Positions 37,149 through 45,867 of a stretch of 64,000 nucleotides of DNA are shown here, one piece after another. The notes below the pieces were generated by a model, which was given only the letters and a program-made list of their open reading frames with translations, was not told the DNA's origin and made no database searches. Positions within the stretch are counted from its first letter, which is position 1, and every line of letters begins with the position of its first letter. The position numbers and the translations under genes are program-made. The DNA is taken from the NCBI RefSeq assembly GCF_003390325.1, contig NZ_QUOK01000001.1, forward strand, positions 248,001 to 312,000. The letters run 5' to 3'. Source of the stretch: Rhodohalobacter sp. SW132. GTDB lineage: Bacteria > Bacteroidota > Rhodothermia > Balneolales > Balneolaceae.

Positions 37149-38918
37149 TCAAAAGCTGTCTGCCAGCTCATTTTGTCCTTCAATGATATGCAGAGAAGTA
37201 TTGATTGAAACTTCATCCAACACCTGAATGTAGCCGGATGGCCAGTGAATGGTCAATTGGTCAACATCCGAATCGGAAAGACCGAAGAAGAGCGATTTGG
37301 TGCTGGAGCTTTGATATGAACCCCCGCTTTTGACTTCCTGTATGATTTTATGCCCGTCTGTTCGTTCAAGGTGAATTCTCGCTCCGATTGCATCCCGGTT
37401 CGATTCGGTGCCTTCGAGAGTCAGTTTCATCCAGTGGTTATTGTTTTGTGTAATGTTCGTTAACAATTGTGGCTGTCCGCCGTCAATGTTGGAGATCACC
37501 AGATCAGGTTTGCCGTTGTTCAGGATGTCGATAACTGCCAGCCCCCTGGAAACACTGTTATTTTGAAAGGTGCCGGCGGAAAGAGTTTTATCTTCAAACT
37601 TCCCATTTCCATCATTTTTGAAAAAGAGATTTTCTGCGTCTTCGGGGTTGATATCCCAAACAGGTCCTGCAGCCATAACAAGGTCGAGGTGACCGTTTTG
37701 ATTAAAATCGGCAAATTCAATGCCCCAGCCGGATGATCGCCGGCTTGGATTCAGCCCGGAATAGTGTGTTGCATAGTCGAAACGCAGGTCTCCAAAATTT
37801 CTGAACAGGGAGATCATGGACCCCTCGAGATTTGTAGTAACGAGGTCGAGATTTCCGCTGCTGTTAAAATCAGACGCGTTCACACCCATGCTGCTTTTTA
37901 CTTCGTTTACCCCTGCTGATGCCCCGACATCCGTAAAGGTTCCGTCTCCCCGGTTCAGGTAGAGCCGGTTTCGTGTAAGGTCGTTGGCGATGTAGAGATC
38001 GGGCCGGCCATTGTTATTAAAATCAAGCCAGACGGCAGAAAGCCCTTTGCCTCCACTGTTATTTACGCCAGCTTCTTTCGTAACATTGGTAAAGGTGCCA
38101 TCACCATTATTCTTGTATAGAAATGACTCCTGCGCTTTAAAGAAAGCCGGGAATAACTGACGTTCACCATACTGTGCCGGGTTGTTGATATCCCAGTCAA
38201 CATTGTTGACAATATACAGATCGAGATAGCCATTGTTGTTGAAGTCAGCTGCTGAAGCGGCAGAGCCAAAGCATGGATAATCGCCGCAGCGGCCATCCAG
38301 AATTAAACCGGATTCATCGGTGACATCGGTGAAGATTCCGCCATCGTTGCGGAAAAGCTGACCGCCATCGTATGAAGCGATATAGAGATCTTGCCGGCCG
38401 TTGTTGTTGTAATCAAAAAAGAGGGCTCCCTGCGTATAGCCTCTGATGTTACTCAACCCGGCCTCCTCTGTAATATCAAGAAATGTACCGTCGCCCATAT
38501 TTTTGAAGAGGCTGGGGGGCGAGATTGATTCATCGGATGGATCAGCAAAAGAGGGCATGCTGACAAAGAAGATATCTTCAAATCCATCTCCGTCTACATC
38601 ACCTACAGCTACACCGCCTCCCATTACTTCCAGGTAGGATGGATTTGACCCGTTAACTTTTGCCCGCTTGAATACATTTAAACCGGACTGTGTTGTGATG
38701 TCTTCAAATGTGAATACGTCGGAGTCTTCGATTCCACCGGCTTGCAGGAACGTCTCTTCCACAGGAATCCAGGGTTCGTTAAAAACCAGGTTCAAAACAG
38801 GTATTTCGTGCGGACCGTAATTATTGACGGCCAGCAAAACCTGGGCGAGCAGAAAAAGCGTGCCAAATACTTTTACTTTTGTTGAAAGCTTGCCGTTGTT
38901 ATTTACTTGCTCATCCAT
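37149..38918 (-). CDS. CRTAC1/ASPIC-UnbV FG-GAP repeat protein
   Basis: 589 residues. One hydrophobic helix lies near the N-terminus (about 18-35), then at least six FG-GAP/VCBS repeats with the calcium-binding 'DxDxDG'-like loops ('GDVDGDGFEDIFFV', 'FDYNNNGRQDLYIA', 'LDFNNNGRPDLYIANDL', 'FNQNGHLDLVMA'). A C-terminal ASPIC/UnbV domain ends with 'LTIHWPSGYIQVLDEVSINTSLHIIEG'. It is an extracytoplasmic propeller protein; the family is abundant in this phylum but has no agreed function. Its start overlaps the end of the permease gene by 8 bases, so the pair is co-translated. Confidence 0.88.
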   Translation of the reverse strand: MDEQVNNNGKLSTKVKVFGTLFLLAQVLLAVNNYGPHEIPVLNLVFNEPWIPVEETFLQAGGIEDSDVFTFEDITTQSGLNVFKRAKVNGSNPSYLEVMGGGVAVGDVDGDGFEDIFFVSMPSFADPSDESISPPSLFKNMGDGTFLDITEEAGLSNIRGYTQGALFFDYNNNGRQDLYIASYDGGQLFRNDGGIFTDVTDESGLILDGRCGDYPCFGSAASAADFNNNGYLDLYIVNNVDWDINNPAQYGERQLFPAFFKAQESFLYKNNGDGTFTNVTKEAGVNNSGGKGLSAVWLDFNNNGRPDLYIANDLTRNRLYLNRGDGTFTDVGASAGVNEVKSSMGVNASDFNSSGNLDLVTTNLEGSMISLFRNFGDLRFDYATHYSGLNPSRRSSGWGIEFADFNQNGHLDLVMAAGPVWDINPEDAENLFFKNDGNGKFEDKTLSAGTFQNNSVSRGLAVIDILNNGKPDLVISNIDGGQPQLLTNITQNNNHWMKLTLEGTESNRDAIGARIHLERTDGHKIIQEVKSGGSYQSSSTKSLFFGLSDSDVDQLTIHWPSGYIQVLDEVSINTSLHIIEGQNELADSF

Positions 38919-40080
38919 AGGCGGTCATCAGGTATTCAACGGTTAAACCGGTGGCAACTCCCATCAGGAAAGTGGCTCCCATTAACAAAAGCGGGGCTGT
39001 GTGACCCACATCTTTCTTAAGCATAAAGTAGGTAACAATACTTACCGAGGGGGCTGTAACCAGGAGTGCTGCAGCGGGTCCCATTCCCATCCCGATAAAC
39101 AGGAAGCCCAGGACAAGAGGAATTTCAAAAAGAGTGGGAATTGCAATTAATGTACCGAATGCGGCTAACACAACAATAGCGATAAATCCACTTCCAAGAT
39201 AGGTTTCAACGGCACCCGGAGGAAGCATAAGGCGGATCATAGCAGCCAGGAACATGGCACCGGTCATGGGAATGAATAATCGGTACGCGATCTCTAAGCT
39301 GCTGTTCCACCAGTTTTTTAAGGCCAGTAATCCGGCCTCTGTCCACCCGGGATTATCCTCAATCGTATCCAGAATTGTGCAGCTTTGATTTTCGGCTGCA
39401 GCTGCTTGTTTTTCAAGATAATCGGCAGCGGAAAGCTTGCTCCTGCGGTTGCTGAATTGAACGGCAAGTTTTACAATCAGCGGGGTGAAAAGTACTACAA
39501 GCAATACCGAAGCTACAATTCGGCCCCATGCAGCGGGACCGGGAAACAAAACAAATATGGTTGTTAATCCCATGATGTTTAAAAGAGAAGCCCCCATTAC
39601 AACTCCCAGGGTAGTTTCGGTGTTGGCTCCCCGTTGTTTCCAGCCGAGAGCTACCGGTACCGAACAGGCGCTGCACATCATAAGTGGAGCACCGAGCAAG
39701 CCTCCATAAGTTGATCCTTTGGTACCGCTTGAGTTCAGCAGCCTGCGAATCACTCCCTGAGGCAGAACCAGGCTGGTAATGGCACCTCCAATCAGAAAAG
39801 CAAAAGCCATTCCGATGGCGTTGTTGTCAGCCATATTAATACCTGTTGGAATCCACGAAAGCCAGTAGGGCCATCCGTCACGCGACATGATTTCTGTAAA
39901 CGTGTTGGGAGCACCTGTTGCCAGCACTGTGAGGATTTCAGACTTCTCCTGCACAGAAGGCCAGCGGGTGTAACTCATAAATATCCACCAGAGAAACAGA
40001 GTGATTCCAATCCCAAACCATGTTTGTTTAGGAATAGAACGAAGACCAGCTGCTGATTTATTGAAGAGGGCTCGAAGCAT
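38911..40080 (-). CDS. DUF318/ArsP-type membrane permease
   Basis: 389 residues with eight to ten helices. The core 'GLLGAPLMMCSACSVPVALGWKQRG' and the matching C-terminal half 'ATLIAIPTLFEIPLVLGFLFIGMGMGPAAALLVTAPSVS' are typical of the PF03773 permease family. Its members include ArsP (organoarsenical export) and copper- or metal-related transporters. The CxxC-like 'CSAC' could bind a metal. The substrate is unknown. The gene is followed, with 8-base overlap, by the CRTAC1 gene. A palindromic site TTGAACAAATTCAA lies 35-48 bases upstream of its start. Confidence 0.75.
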   Translation of the reverse strand: MLRALFNKSAAGLRSIPKQTWFGIGITLFLWWIFMSYTRWPSVQEKSEILTVLATGAPNTFTEIMSRDGWPYWLSWIPTGINMADNNAIGMAFAFLIGGAITSLVLPQGVIRRLLNSSGTKGSTYGGLLGAPLMMCSACSVPVALGWKQRGANTETTLGVVMGASLLNIMGLTTIFVLFPGPAAWGRIVASVLLVVLFTPLIVKLAVQFSNRRSKLSAADYLEKQAAAAENQSCTILDTIEDNPGWTEAGLLALKNWWNSSLEIAYRLFIPMTGAMFLAAMIRLMLPPGAVETYLGSGFIAIVVLAAFGTLIAIPTLFEIPLVLGFLFIGMGMGPAAALLVTAPSVSIVTYFMLKKDVGHTAPLLLMGATFLMGVATGLTVEYLMTAYG

Positions 40081-40114
40081 TAAAAGTAATTAAGAGTATT
40101 TTGTATGATAATAC

Positions 40115-40128
40115 TTGAACAAATTCAA
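40115..40128. promoter_or_regulatory. Possible Crp/Fnr-type box TTGAACAAATTCAA
   Basis: A perfect palindrome TTGAA-CAAA-TTCAA, close to the Fnr/Dnr consensus TTGAT-N4-ATCAA, just upstream of the permease/CRTAC1 pair. A Crp/Fnr-family regulator is encoded at 46.6-47.3 kb, but the link is speculative. Confidence 0.45.
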
Positions 40129-40301
40129 TCTGTCAAGAAGAATATGGAATATTAAAATTTATATGGCGTTCACTATTTAGGTCAGTAAAGCTCTCGAGAA
40201 AACTTTACTACATAGGTATCACTGTTATCAGAGAATTGTGTTTAAGGACACTATACTTGTGTACAAAAAGCATCTTTCAACTACATCATCATGAAAAAAA
40301 C

Positions 40302-41459
40302 CTATTCGTAAGATACCTGGGTTAAACGCATAAGCTCAGTTTTGATTTCAGGTCTTGGAAACAACTGCAATCCATCTCTCAGCAGATTCAGGTATAAAAG
40401 ATCCGTATCCGTTTGATCAAATTCGTCCATCAGGATTTGGGGATCAATTCCATCCATGCTTTTTACCAGGTAGAGAAGAGCATCTTCAAGAGTTCCGCTG
40501 AAAAAACCTGACTTGGTTTTCAGGTCTACTTCCAGGTCGTTACCATGAAGGGCCAGTTTCATTAAACCGCTAAGATTATAGATGCTGTAGTGAAGCGGCC
40601 GCGGCCGGCGCGTTTCATATTTTTGACGGCCGGACAAGCTTATTTGCCGGGCAATTCTGCTGCGGGTTATTTCTTCCATGTGGTGAATGGCAAAATCATT
40701 CTGATCCACAAATCGTGCAAATGTAACCACCTGCAGATCATACCACGTACCATGATTATTTTTTGATTGCATTTCCGTTTGGCCAAAATCACTGTTTCTC
40801 AGCCAATTCAGGTAGTGGGTAAACCACGCCCTGAGACCTTGTTCAATTTCAATATTCCAGTAATCAGAATATCTCAATACCGGAATGGATTCTATTACAC
40901 GGATCAGCCACCAGGTATCGATCACGCCGTATGAACGTCCGGAGTTTCGGCCCTTCACCATTTGAGCATGATCCAGGTGTGGATACATGGCGGTGTTGTC
41001 ATCAACGAACCAGGTTAGCAGCTGTTCAATGGCTTTATCAGCAAACTCTTCTTCACCACTCATCTTGTAAGCGTTAGTCAGGGTTTCTACGCGCTGTGCC
41101 ATTTCTATCATTTTGGGCAGATCAGATTTATCGGAGCGAGTCTCCGGGTTCACTTCACCATCCTTGCGAATATAGGGTGTGCCATCTTTCGAATCAGGAT
41201 CAGGCCACCAGTAGCACGCCAAACTCAGGTAGGTGCGGGGATTATTTATCAATGAATTACCGGGTTTATCGATAACAGAAACGGGGGATAGATCAAGCAG
41301 TTCTTGTGCATAATCGAAAGGAATATTCCCGGTTTCATTCATTTCAAATCGATCTGGGTCTAGATCAGCAGAGCCGGCATCAGAGCGAGTATCATTTTCA
41401 AAACAGCCAATGCTAAATAGGGATCCAAAAAGTAAAACTTCAAGAACTATTCTATTCAT
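40302..41459 (-). CDS. Alginate lyase family (PL5-like) secreted protein
   Basis: 385 residues. The N-terminus 'LLFGSLFSIGC' suggests a lipoprotein (Cys19). The region 'YLSLACYWWPDPDSKDGTPYIRKDGEVNPE' and the motif 'NNHGTWYDLQ', which carries the catalytic Asn/His of alginate lyase (alpha/alpha barrel), support the family; 'GVIDTWWLIRVIESI' and the C-terminal 'PRPLHYSIYNLSGL' also match. It would cleave mannuronan-type or related uronic-acid polymers. No other polysaccharide-utilisation genes (SusC/D) are adjacent, so its part in metabolism is not clear. Confidence 0.82.
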   Translation of the reverse strand: MNRIVLEVLLFGSLFSIGCFENDTRSDAGSADLDPDRFEMNETGNIPFDYAQELLDLSPVSVIDKPGNSLINNPRTYLSLACYWWPDPDSKDGTPYIRKDGEVNPETRSDKSDLPKMIEMAQRVETLTNAYKMSGEEEFADKAIEQLLTWFVDDNTAMYPHLDHAQMVKGRNSGRSYGVIDTWWLIRVIESIPVLRYSDYWNIEIEQGLRAWFTHYLNWLRNSDFGQTEMQSKNNHGTWYDLQVVTFARFVDQNDFAIHHMEEITRSRIARQISLSGRQKYETRRPRPLHYSIYNLSGLMKLALHGNDLEVDLKTKSGFFSGTLEDALLYLVKSMDGIDPQILMDEFDQTDTDLLYLNLLRDGLQLFPRPEIKTELMRLTQVSYE

Positions 41460-41530
41460 AAGCGCACTTGATAGAAAATTTCAGGTTACCAGTAAGCTCA
41501 AATGACTACCTGAGATATGGTTTAGATTAA

Positions 41531-41680
41531 TTCACGAGGGCTTTGCAAAACCGTGCTTTCGTCAAATTTCGGCGTTATCGTGGAATCGAAATCCTCACGT
41601 ATTGTACATACGCTCCGGTTCCGATTCCACTCTGGTCTTGAACTATGGCAAAATCCCGGGTTTTGCAAAACCCTCTTCAC
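41531..41680. mobile_element. 140-bp MITE with terminal inverted repeats and TTCAC target-site duplication
   Basis: The ends GAGGGCTTTGCAAAACC (41536-41552) and GGTTTTGCAAAACCCTC (41659-41675) match as inverted repeats at 16 of 17 positions. The element 41536-41675 is flanked by direct TTCAC on both sides (41531-41535 and 41676-41680), a 5-bp target duplication. A second, internal inverted repeat (GTGGAATCG near 41580, CGATTCCAC near 41621) makes most of the element self-complementary. It has no transposase, so it is non-autonomous. It lies between the alginate lyase and nirK, close to the nirK control region. Confidence 0.88.
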
Positions 41681-41720
41681 TTGAAATACAAATAAGCTTT
41701 TAAAACTACCTGTAATAAAT

Positions 41721-41744
41721 ATTAAAGACTATTTTGTCTTTAAT
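41721..41744. promoter_or_regulatory. Palindromic operator upstream of nirK: ATTAAAGAC-N6-GTCTTTAAT
   Basis: A perfect 9-bp inverted repeat with a 6-base spacer, about 125 bases before the nirK ATG. The inner core AAAGAC-N6-GTCTTT follows the same pattern as the two ATAGAT-N6-ATCTAT sites in front of the Rrf2 gene, consistent with one shared regulator. Confidence 0.55.
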
Positions 41745-41867
41745 TTAAAAATAAACTACATTACATGTGGATAAAAGATTTAAATCGTGCTAATTCAGCC
41801 GGACAGTACGCTTTTTTTGAAACTTATTGTATCACTTACTAATTGTGAACCATACACTTACAAACCC

Positions 41868-43556
41868 ATGGAAAAGAAACTTACAACTAACAATTATGCA
41901 AAACTGGGACTGGCAACCGCCCTGATTTTCATAATATCGATTATGGCAGCAGTGGAAACAGCACTTGCGTGTCCGGCGTGTAATGCGCTGTACAAGAAAC
42001 AGATTGAGGAAGATATGAAAGGCACGCTCGTCGGTAAAGAGCTGATGGCTGCCATGCAGGCGCAGGCAAACCTGCCGCTTGAGTTTTCTGAGGCAACCAG
42101 CCACCTCTTCAGAAGTGAGCAAAACACCGCATCGCAGGATCACGATTTTATCGAGGTCATTGAACGGGATGCGAACCTTTCCATTCCGGCAACGGGGTAT
42201 GTAGATCAGGAAGTGGAGGCGGATGTCAGCTTTACCGTTGAACTGGATGAAGGACTGGCTTACCTGGGTAACGGTGTAGTGTACGACGGTTTTCGAACGA
42301 ATCGATCTGTGCCGGGCCCGACCATTCGGGTAACCGAAGGAGATATTGTTGAGATTGTAGTTCAGAATAACGGCAGGATTCCCCATGGAGCTTCTATTCA
42401 TGCAGCCTATACACAGACATCTAAATATCTTGGTGAAATACCGGCCGGTCAGTCAAAATCAGTGAAGTTCAAAGCAACCATCCCTGGTATTTATATGTAC
42501 CACTGTGCACCGGGCGGCCATGCAATTCCAATGCATGTGATGTTCGGCCAGTACGGTATGATCATTGTTGAACCGGCTGAACAGAAGTTTAAGCTTGAGG
42601 AAGAGCTGGGCCACGGACCGGATTTAGAGATCGACCTGATTCAGCATGAATGGTATTCCAGTGGAAAAAATGCTGTAGAAGGGAATCCCACCTATGTAAC
42701 GTTTAACGGCGAGATCTTCAAGTATGTTAAAGAGCCTATCACAGCTAAACCGGGCGATTATGTACGGATCAACTTTATGAATGTAGGCCCGAATCTGCTC
42801 TCCACATTTCACCTTGTGGGAATCATATGGGATTACGCGTACTGGCAGGGCCATCCCGAAAATGTTTTGGTCGGTGGACAAACGGTTACAGCCGGACCAT
42901 CTGATACCTTTGTGATTGAGTTTCGTGTTCCGCCGGACGAAGGTGCCTACACCATGCTTTCTCACGCTGTGGGATCAACCAGCCGGGGGGCAATCGGACT
43001 GCTGGTAGCCGACCGGGATGCCGATACTCCGAAGAGAATTGAAGCAACGGGGCCTGTTTACTCAGAGGAAGAACTGGCTGAATTGATGGAAGATGCGAAC
43101 AGAATTATGTCACCGTTCAGGGCAGGAACACCGGACATCGATCCGCCACACACCTATGGTCCCGAAACGAATGAGGTGACGGTACGAATTATCGGAAACT
43201 CCTATTACCCGAAAACCCTGGAAATTGATCCGGGAACAAAAGTAACCTGGATCAATGAAGATGTATTCAGTTACCTGGCAGGTGAGTTTTCCGGAATTCA
43301 TAATGTGGTGTCGACAGAAGGACCCACAAACCTGAACTCCCCGATGCTGGCTCATGCTGAGACCTGGAGCTACACATTTGAAGAGGAGGGTGAATACAGC
43401 TACATTTGTACGCCGCACCCCTATATGGAAGGAATAGTACGGGTGCGTGCAACAGACTCAGATCGTGATATGGCCTCGTTTATGTGGACGACAATTCCGG
43501 CCCTGCTTGCACTATTCATCGCCATTGCGGCATGGAAACGTAAACCGGAAGAGTAG
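41868..43556 (+). CDS. nirK: Copper nitrite reductase NirK-like, with extra C-terminal cupredoxin and membrane anchor
   Basis: 562 residues from ATG 41868. A signal helix (about 15-33) is followed by 'ACPACN' (C35, C38; not a heme motif). Two NirK cupredoxin domains span about 75-390. Type 1 copper ligands H173, C213 and H223 are present, but the axial position has Gln228 instead of Met. Type 2 ligands H178, H212 and H366 are present. By my hand alignment the catalytic Asp is Ser176 and the catalytic His is Ile320. A third cupredoxin (about 440-535) has an intact type 1 set H478, C514, H517, M520. A C-terminal helix (about 540-556) anchors it. The expected reaction is nitrite to NO in the periplasm; the substitutions make this less certain. 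Confidence 0.8.
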   Translation: MEKKLTTNNYAKLGLATALIFIISIMAAVETALACPACNALYKKQIEEDMKGTLVGKELMAAMQAQANLPLEFSEATSHLFRSEQNTASQDHDFIEVIERDANLSIPATGYVDQEVEADVSFTVELDEGLAYLGNGVVYDGFRTNRSVPGPTIRVTEGDIVEIVVQNNGRIPHGASIHAAYTQTSKYLGEIPAGQSKSVKFKATIPGIYMYHCAPGGHAIPMHVMFGQYGMIIVEPAEQKFKLEEELGHGPDLEIDLIQHEWYSSGKNAVEGNPTYVTFNGEIFKYVKEPITAKPGDYVRINFMNVGPNLLSTFHLVGIIWDYAYWQGHPENVLVGGQTVTAGPSDTFVIEFRVPPDEGAYTMLSHAVGSTSRGAIGLLVADRDADTPKRIEATGPVYSEEELAELMEDANRIMSPFRAGTPDIDPPHTYGPETNEVTVRIIGNSYYPKTLEIDPGTKVTWINEDVFSYLAGEFSGIHNVVSTEGPTNLNSPMLAHAETWSYTFEEEGEYSYICTPHPYMEGIVRVRATDSDRDMASFMWTTIPALLALFIAIAAWKRKPEE

Positions 43557-43582
43557 TGAAAACCTAAATTATCTCCGCGTTC

Positions 43583-43645
43583 AACCGGATAATTATCGTT
43601 TAGATCTTGTTTTTATGATCTAAAGATGAGTATCCGGTTTTTTTA
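43583..43645 (+). terminator. nirK terminator hairpin
   Basis: AACCGGATA (43583-43591) pairs with TATCCGGTT (43631-43639), with an inner stem TTTAGATC (43599-43606)/GATCTAAA (43617-43624), followed by seven Ts. It starts 27 bases after the stop. The remaining gap to 43978 shows no credible gene. Confidence 0.85.
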
Positions 43646-43978
43646 TGTGCCGGAGTTCGGTCATGGTTTTCTTGCAGAATTCTTCAACAAAATTTATGTG
43701 CTTAAAGATGGCTGGACTGAATGGTTTGTTCCAGGCATAATATCCGTCACTTCGCGTAAGCACCGGACTAAGAAAGAGCCAATTTCATTTCTCACAACTC
43801 ATCGTTTATTCTTCTTCGATAACTCGCTTACATCCACTCTTTCAATAATCCTACTATTGGGATTAGAAACAGTGCATTCTTAAAATTTAAATAATTCTGT
43901 AAAGGAACATTGACATGGTCTGGTTTTAGTGTATATTGTGTAAAGCTTACTTAACATAAAGACAATTAACATAGACTC

Positions 43979-44401
43979 ATGAAAAAACAAGAAAGTGATG
44001 CTATTGACTGGCCGGGCCAAACAAGGGATGCTACTATCCGACTTGCAAAATGGACAATATTATGGGTGCTGACTGTGGCAATCCCTGCGTTTGGTCCGGC
44101 ATTATTTTGGGGAGAAAATCATCTGATCAACTCTCTTGCAATACTGTTAAATGTGGGGGTTGGTATTGGAATGATCATGGCAAGCATTAATCATCTTAAA
44201 ATGCAAGATGAGATGATGCAAAAAGTACAACTTGAGGCAATGGGATTTTCACTTGGTGTGGGCGTTGTGGCCGGAATTGCTTTTACTATGTTAGATACAA
44301 CAAATGTGATACCATTTGATGCCGAAATAAGCTATCTGGTGATGATCATTGCGATTACGTATCTCGTTTCTGTATTCATCAACCTGAGGAGGTACAAGTG
44401 A
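43979..44401 (+). CDS. Four-helix membrane protein paired with an XRE regulator
   Basis: 140 residues. A polar N-terminus (about 25 residues) is followed by four predicted helices at about 26-46, 50-70, 85-108 and 116-134. The family is unknown to me, though small membrane proteins of this form are commonly encoded directly before a short XRE-type regulator, as here. Its last four bases overlap the regulator's GTG start (44398-44401), which implies coordinate expression. The pair may sense a membrane or redox signal; that is inference from arrangement. Confidence 0.65.
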   Translation: MKKQESDAIDWPGQTRDATIRLAKWTILWVLTVAIPAFGPALFWGENHLINSLAILLNVGVGIGMIMASINHLKMQDEMMQKVQLEAMGFSLGVGVVAGIAFTMLDTTNVIPFDAEISYLVMIIAITYLVSVFINLRRYK

Positions 44402-44598
44402 AAAACAGACTCAAAGTACTGCGGGCTGAACATGACTGGACCCAGGCAGACCTGGCCAGCGAATTAGAAGTATCACGGCAGACGGTGAACGCCATTGAAA
44501 CCGGGAAGTATGATCCCAGTTTACCCCTGGCCTTTAAAATTGCACGGCTGTTTGATAAAAGAATAGAAGAAATTTTCCTGGATGAAGAAACAAATTAA
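44398..44598 (+). CDS. XRE/HTH_3 transcriptional regulator (66 residues)
   Basis: A short Cro/C1-type regulator made almost entirely of the helix-turn-helix: 'LKVLRAEHDWTQADLASELEVSRQTVNAIETGKYDPSLPLAFKIARLF', with the usual 'IFLDEE' tail. Start is GTG 44398, overlapping the stop of the upstream membrane gene. Proteins of this size act as dimeric repressors and are typically regulated by, or regulate, the membrane partner encoded with them. Confidence 0.88.
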   Translation: MKNRLKVLRAEHDWTQADLASELEVSRQTVNAIETGKYDPSLPLAFKIARLFDKRIEEIFLDEETN

Positions 44599-44703
44599 TA
44601 TTGATGCGGGATCGTAGTAAGAAGTCTGAACAGGCTTTGTAAAATCCCCCTAAAGTATTCATCTTGATCTTCTTTCAGCATATGAATCGTTTATTGATGC
44701 GTT

Positions 44704-45867
44704 ATGAAACCACTATCCAAACTTACCGAAGGCATACATCAGAGTGACATCAGGTCGGTTACCGCACGTGTGAATGCGGTGAATGGCATTAACCTGGGAC
44801 AGGGAATCTGTGATATGCCGGCACCGGATTCCATCAAAGAGGGAGCGAAGAAGGCGATCGATCAGGACAGATCCATTTATGCTCCTTTTGGCGGTGCGGA
44901 TCCGCTGGTGGATCGGATTGTTGAAAAGGTGAAGACGTTCAATCAGACCCCTATCCAGGGAGCCGAAAATATTATGGTCACAGCAGGTTCAACCGGGGCT
45001 TTTGCAACGGCTGCCTTTGCGCTGCTCAATCCCGGCGATGAAGTGATCCAGTTTGAACCTCTGTACGGCTATCATAGTAAGCTGCTGGAGCTGCGCGGGG
45101 TAAAACAGATATCACTGGCACTCCACAGTCCCTCATGGGAGGTTGATTTCCACAAACTTGAATCGCTGATAACCCCAAAGACCAAGGCGATCGTACTCAC
45201 CACGCCCAATAATCCCTGCGGGAAAGTGTGGAGCCGGAAGGAGCTGGAAACGCTGCTGTCCCTGTTGATTAAACATGACATCTACGCCATCACTGACGAA
45301 GTGTATGAGTACATGACCTACGATGGCCGGGAACACATTTCACTGGCATCCATGGATGGAGCATTCGAACGGACTATCACACTGAGCAGTTTTTCCAAAA
45401 CATTTAATATGACCGGGTGGAGACTTGGGTATGCATCGGGACCGAAGGAGATTATCGGAAAGATGGGTTTGCTGAACGATATTCTCTACATTTGTGCCCC
45501 CACGCCTTTGCAGCACGGCCTTGCGGATGGATTTGCCACAGAGAGCAGGTATTACGAGCAGTTACTAAGGGATTACGATAAAAAACGGACCATGATGTGC
45601 AGTGCGCTGGAGTCGGCCGGTTTTGATGTGCCCTGGCCGGAAGGCGCCTATTATGTTTTGGCGAGCTTTCGTCCGATGGCTGATCAGCCCGGATTTAGCA
45701 ACGACCAAACTGCCTGCAGCACCCTGATTGACCGCGTGGGAATTGGCTCGGTGCCGGGCGGATCGTTCTATTCAAACCCCAAAGACGGCAAATACCTGCT
45801 GCGGTTCTGCTTTGCCAAGAAAGAAAACGAGCTTAAAGAAGCCTGCCGGAGACTTGAGGGGCTTTAA
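44704..45867 (+). CDS. Pyridoxal-phosphate-dependent aminotransferase, class I/II
   Basis: 387 residues, fold type I. The PLP lysine is in 'LSSFSKTFNMTGWRLGYA', with the aminotransferase motifs 'NGINLGQGICDMPAPDSI', 'VTAGSTGAFATAAFALLNPGDEV', 'LTTPNNPCGKVWSRKELE' and 'DEVYEYMTYDG'. Overall it resembles the aspartate/kynurenine/methionine aminotransferase group (COG0436). Its substrate cannot be assigned. It is convergent with the next gene and overlaps it by four bases; both end in this spot. Confidence 0.9.
   Translation: MKPLSKLTEGIHQSDIRSVTARVNAVNGINLGQGICDMPAPDSIKEGAKKAIDQDRSIYAPFGGADPLVDRIVEKVKTFNQTPIQGAENIMVTAGSTGAFATAAFALLNPGDEVIQFEPLYGYHSKLLELRGVKQISLALHSPSWEVDFHKLESLITPKTKAIVLTTPNNPCGKVWSRKELETLLSLLIKHDIYAITDEVYEYMTYDGREHISLASMDGAFERTITLSSFSKTFNMTGWRLGYASGPKEIIGKMGLLNDILYICAPTPLQHGLADGFATESRYYEQLLRDYDKKRTMMCSALESAGFDVPWPEGAYYVLASFRPMADQPGFSNDQTACSTLIDRVGIGSVPGGSFYSNPKDGKYLLRFCFAKKENELKEACRRLEGL

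Noticed and set aside
41961-41990. Heme c site at the N-terminus of NirK ('CPACN')
   Set aside because: A covalent heme motif needs CXXCH; here Asn follows the second Cys, so I list it only as a CxxC of unknown role.
43626-43883. 85-codon frame after nirK
   Set aside because: Its start lies inside the nirK terminator hairpin and T-run, and the product has no family features.
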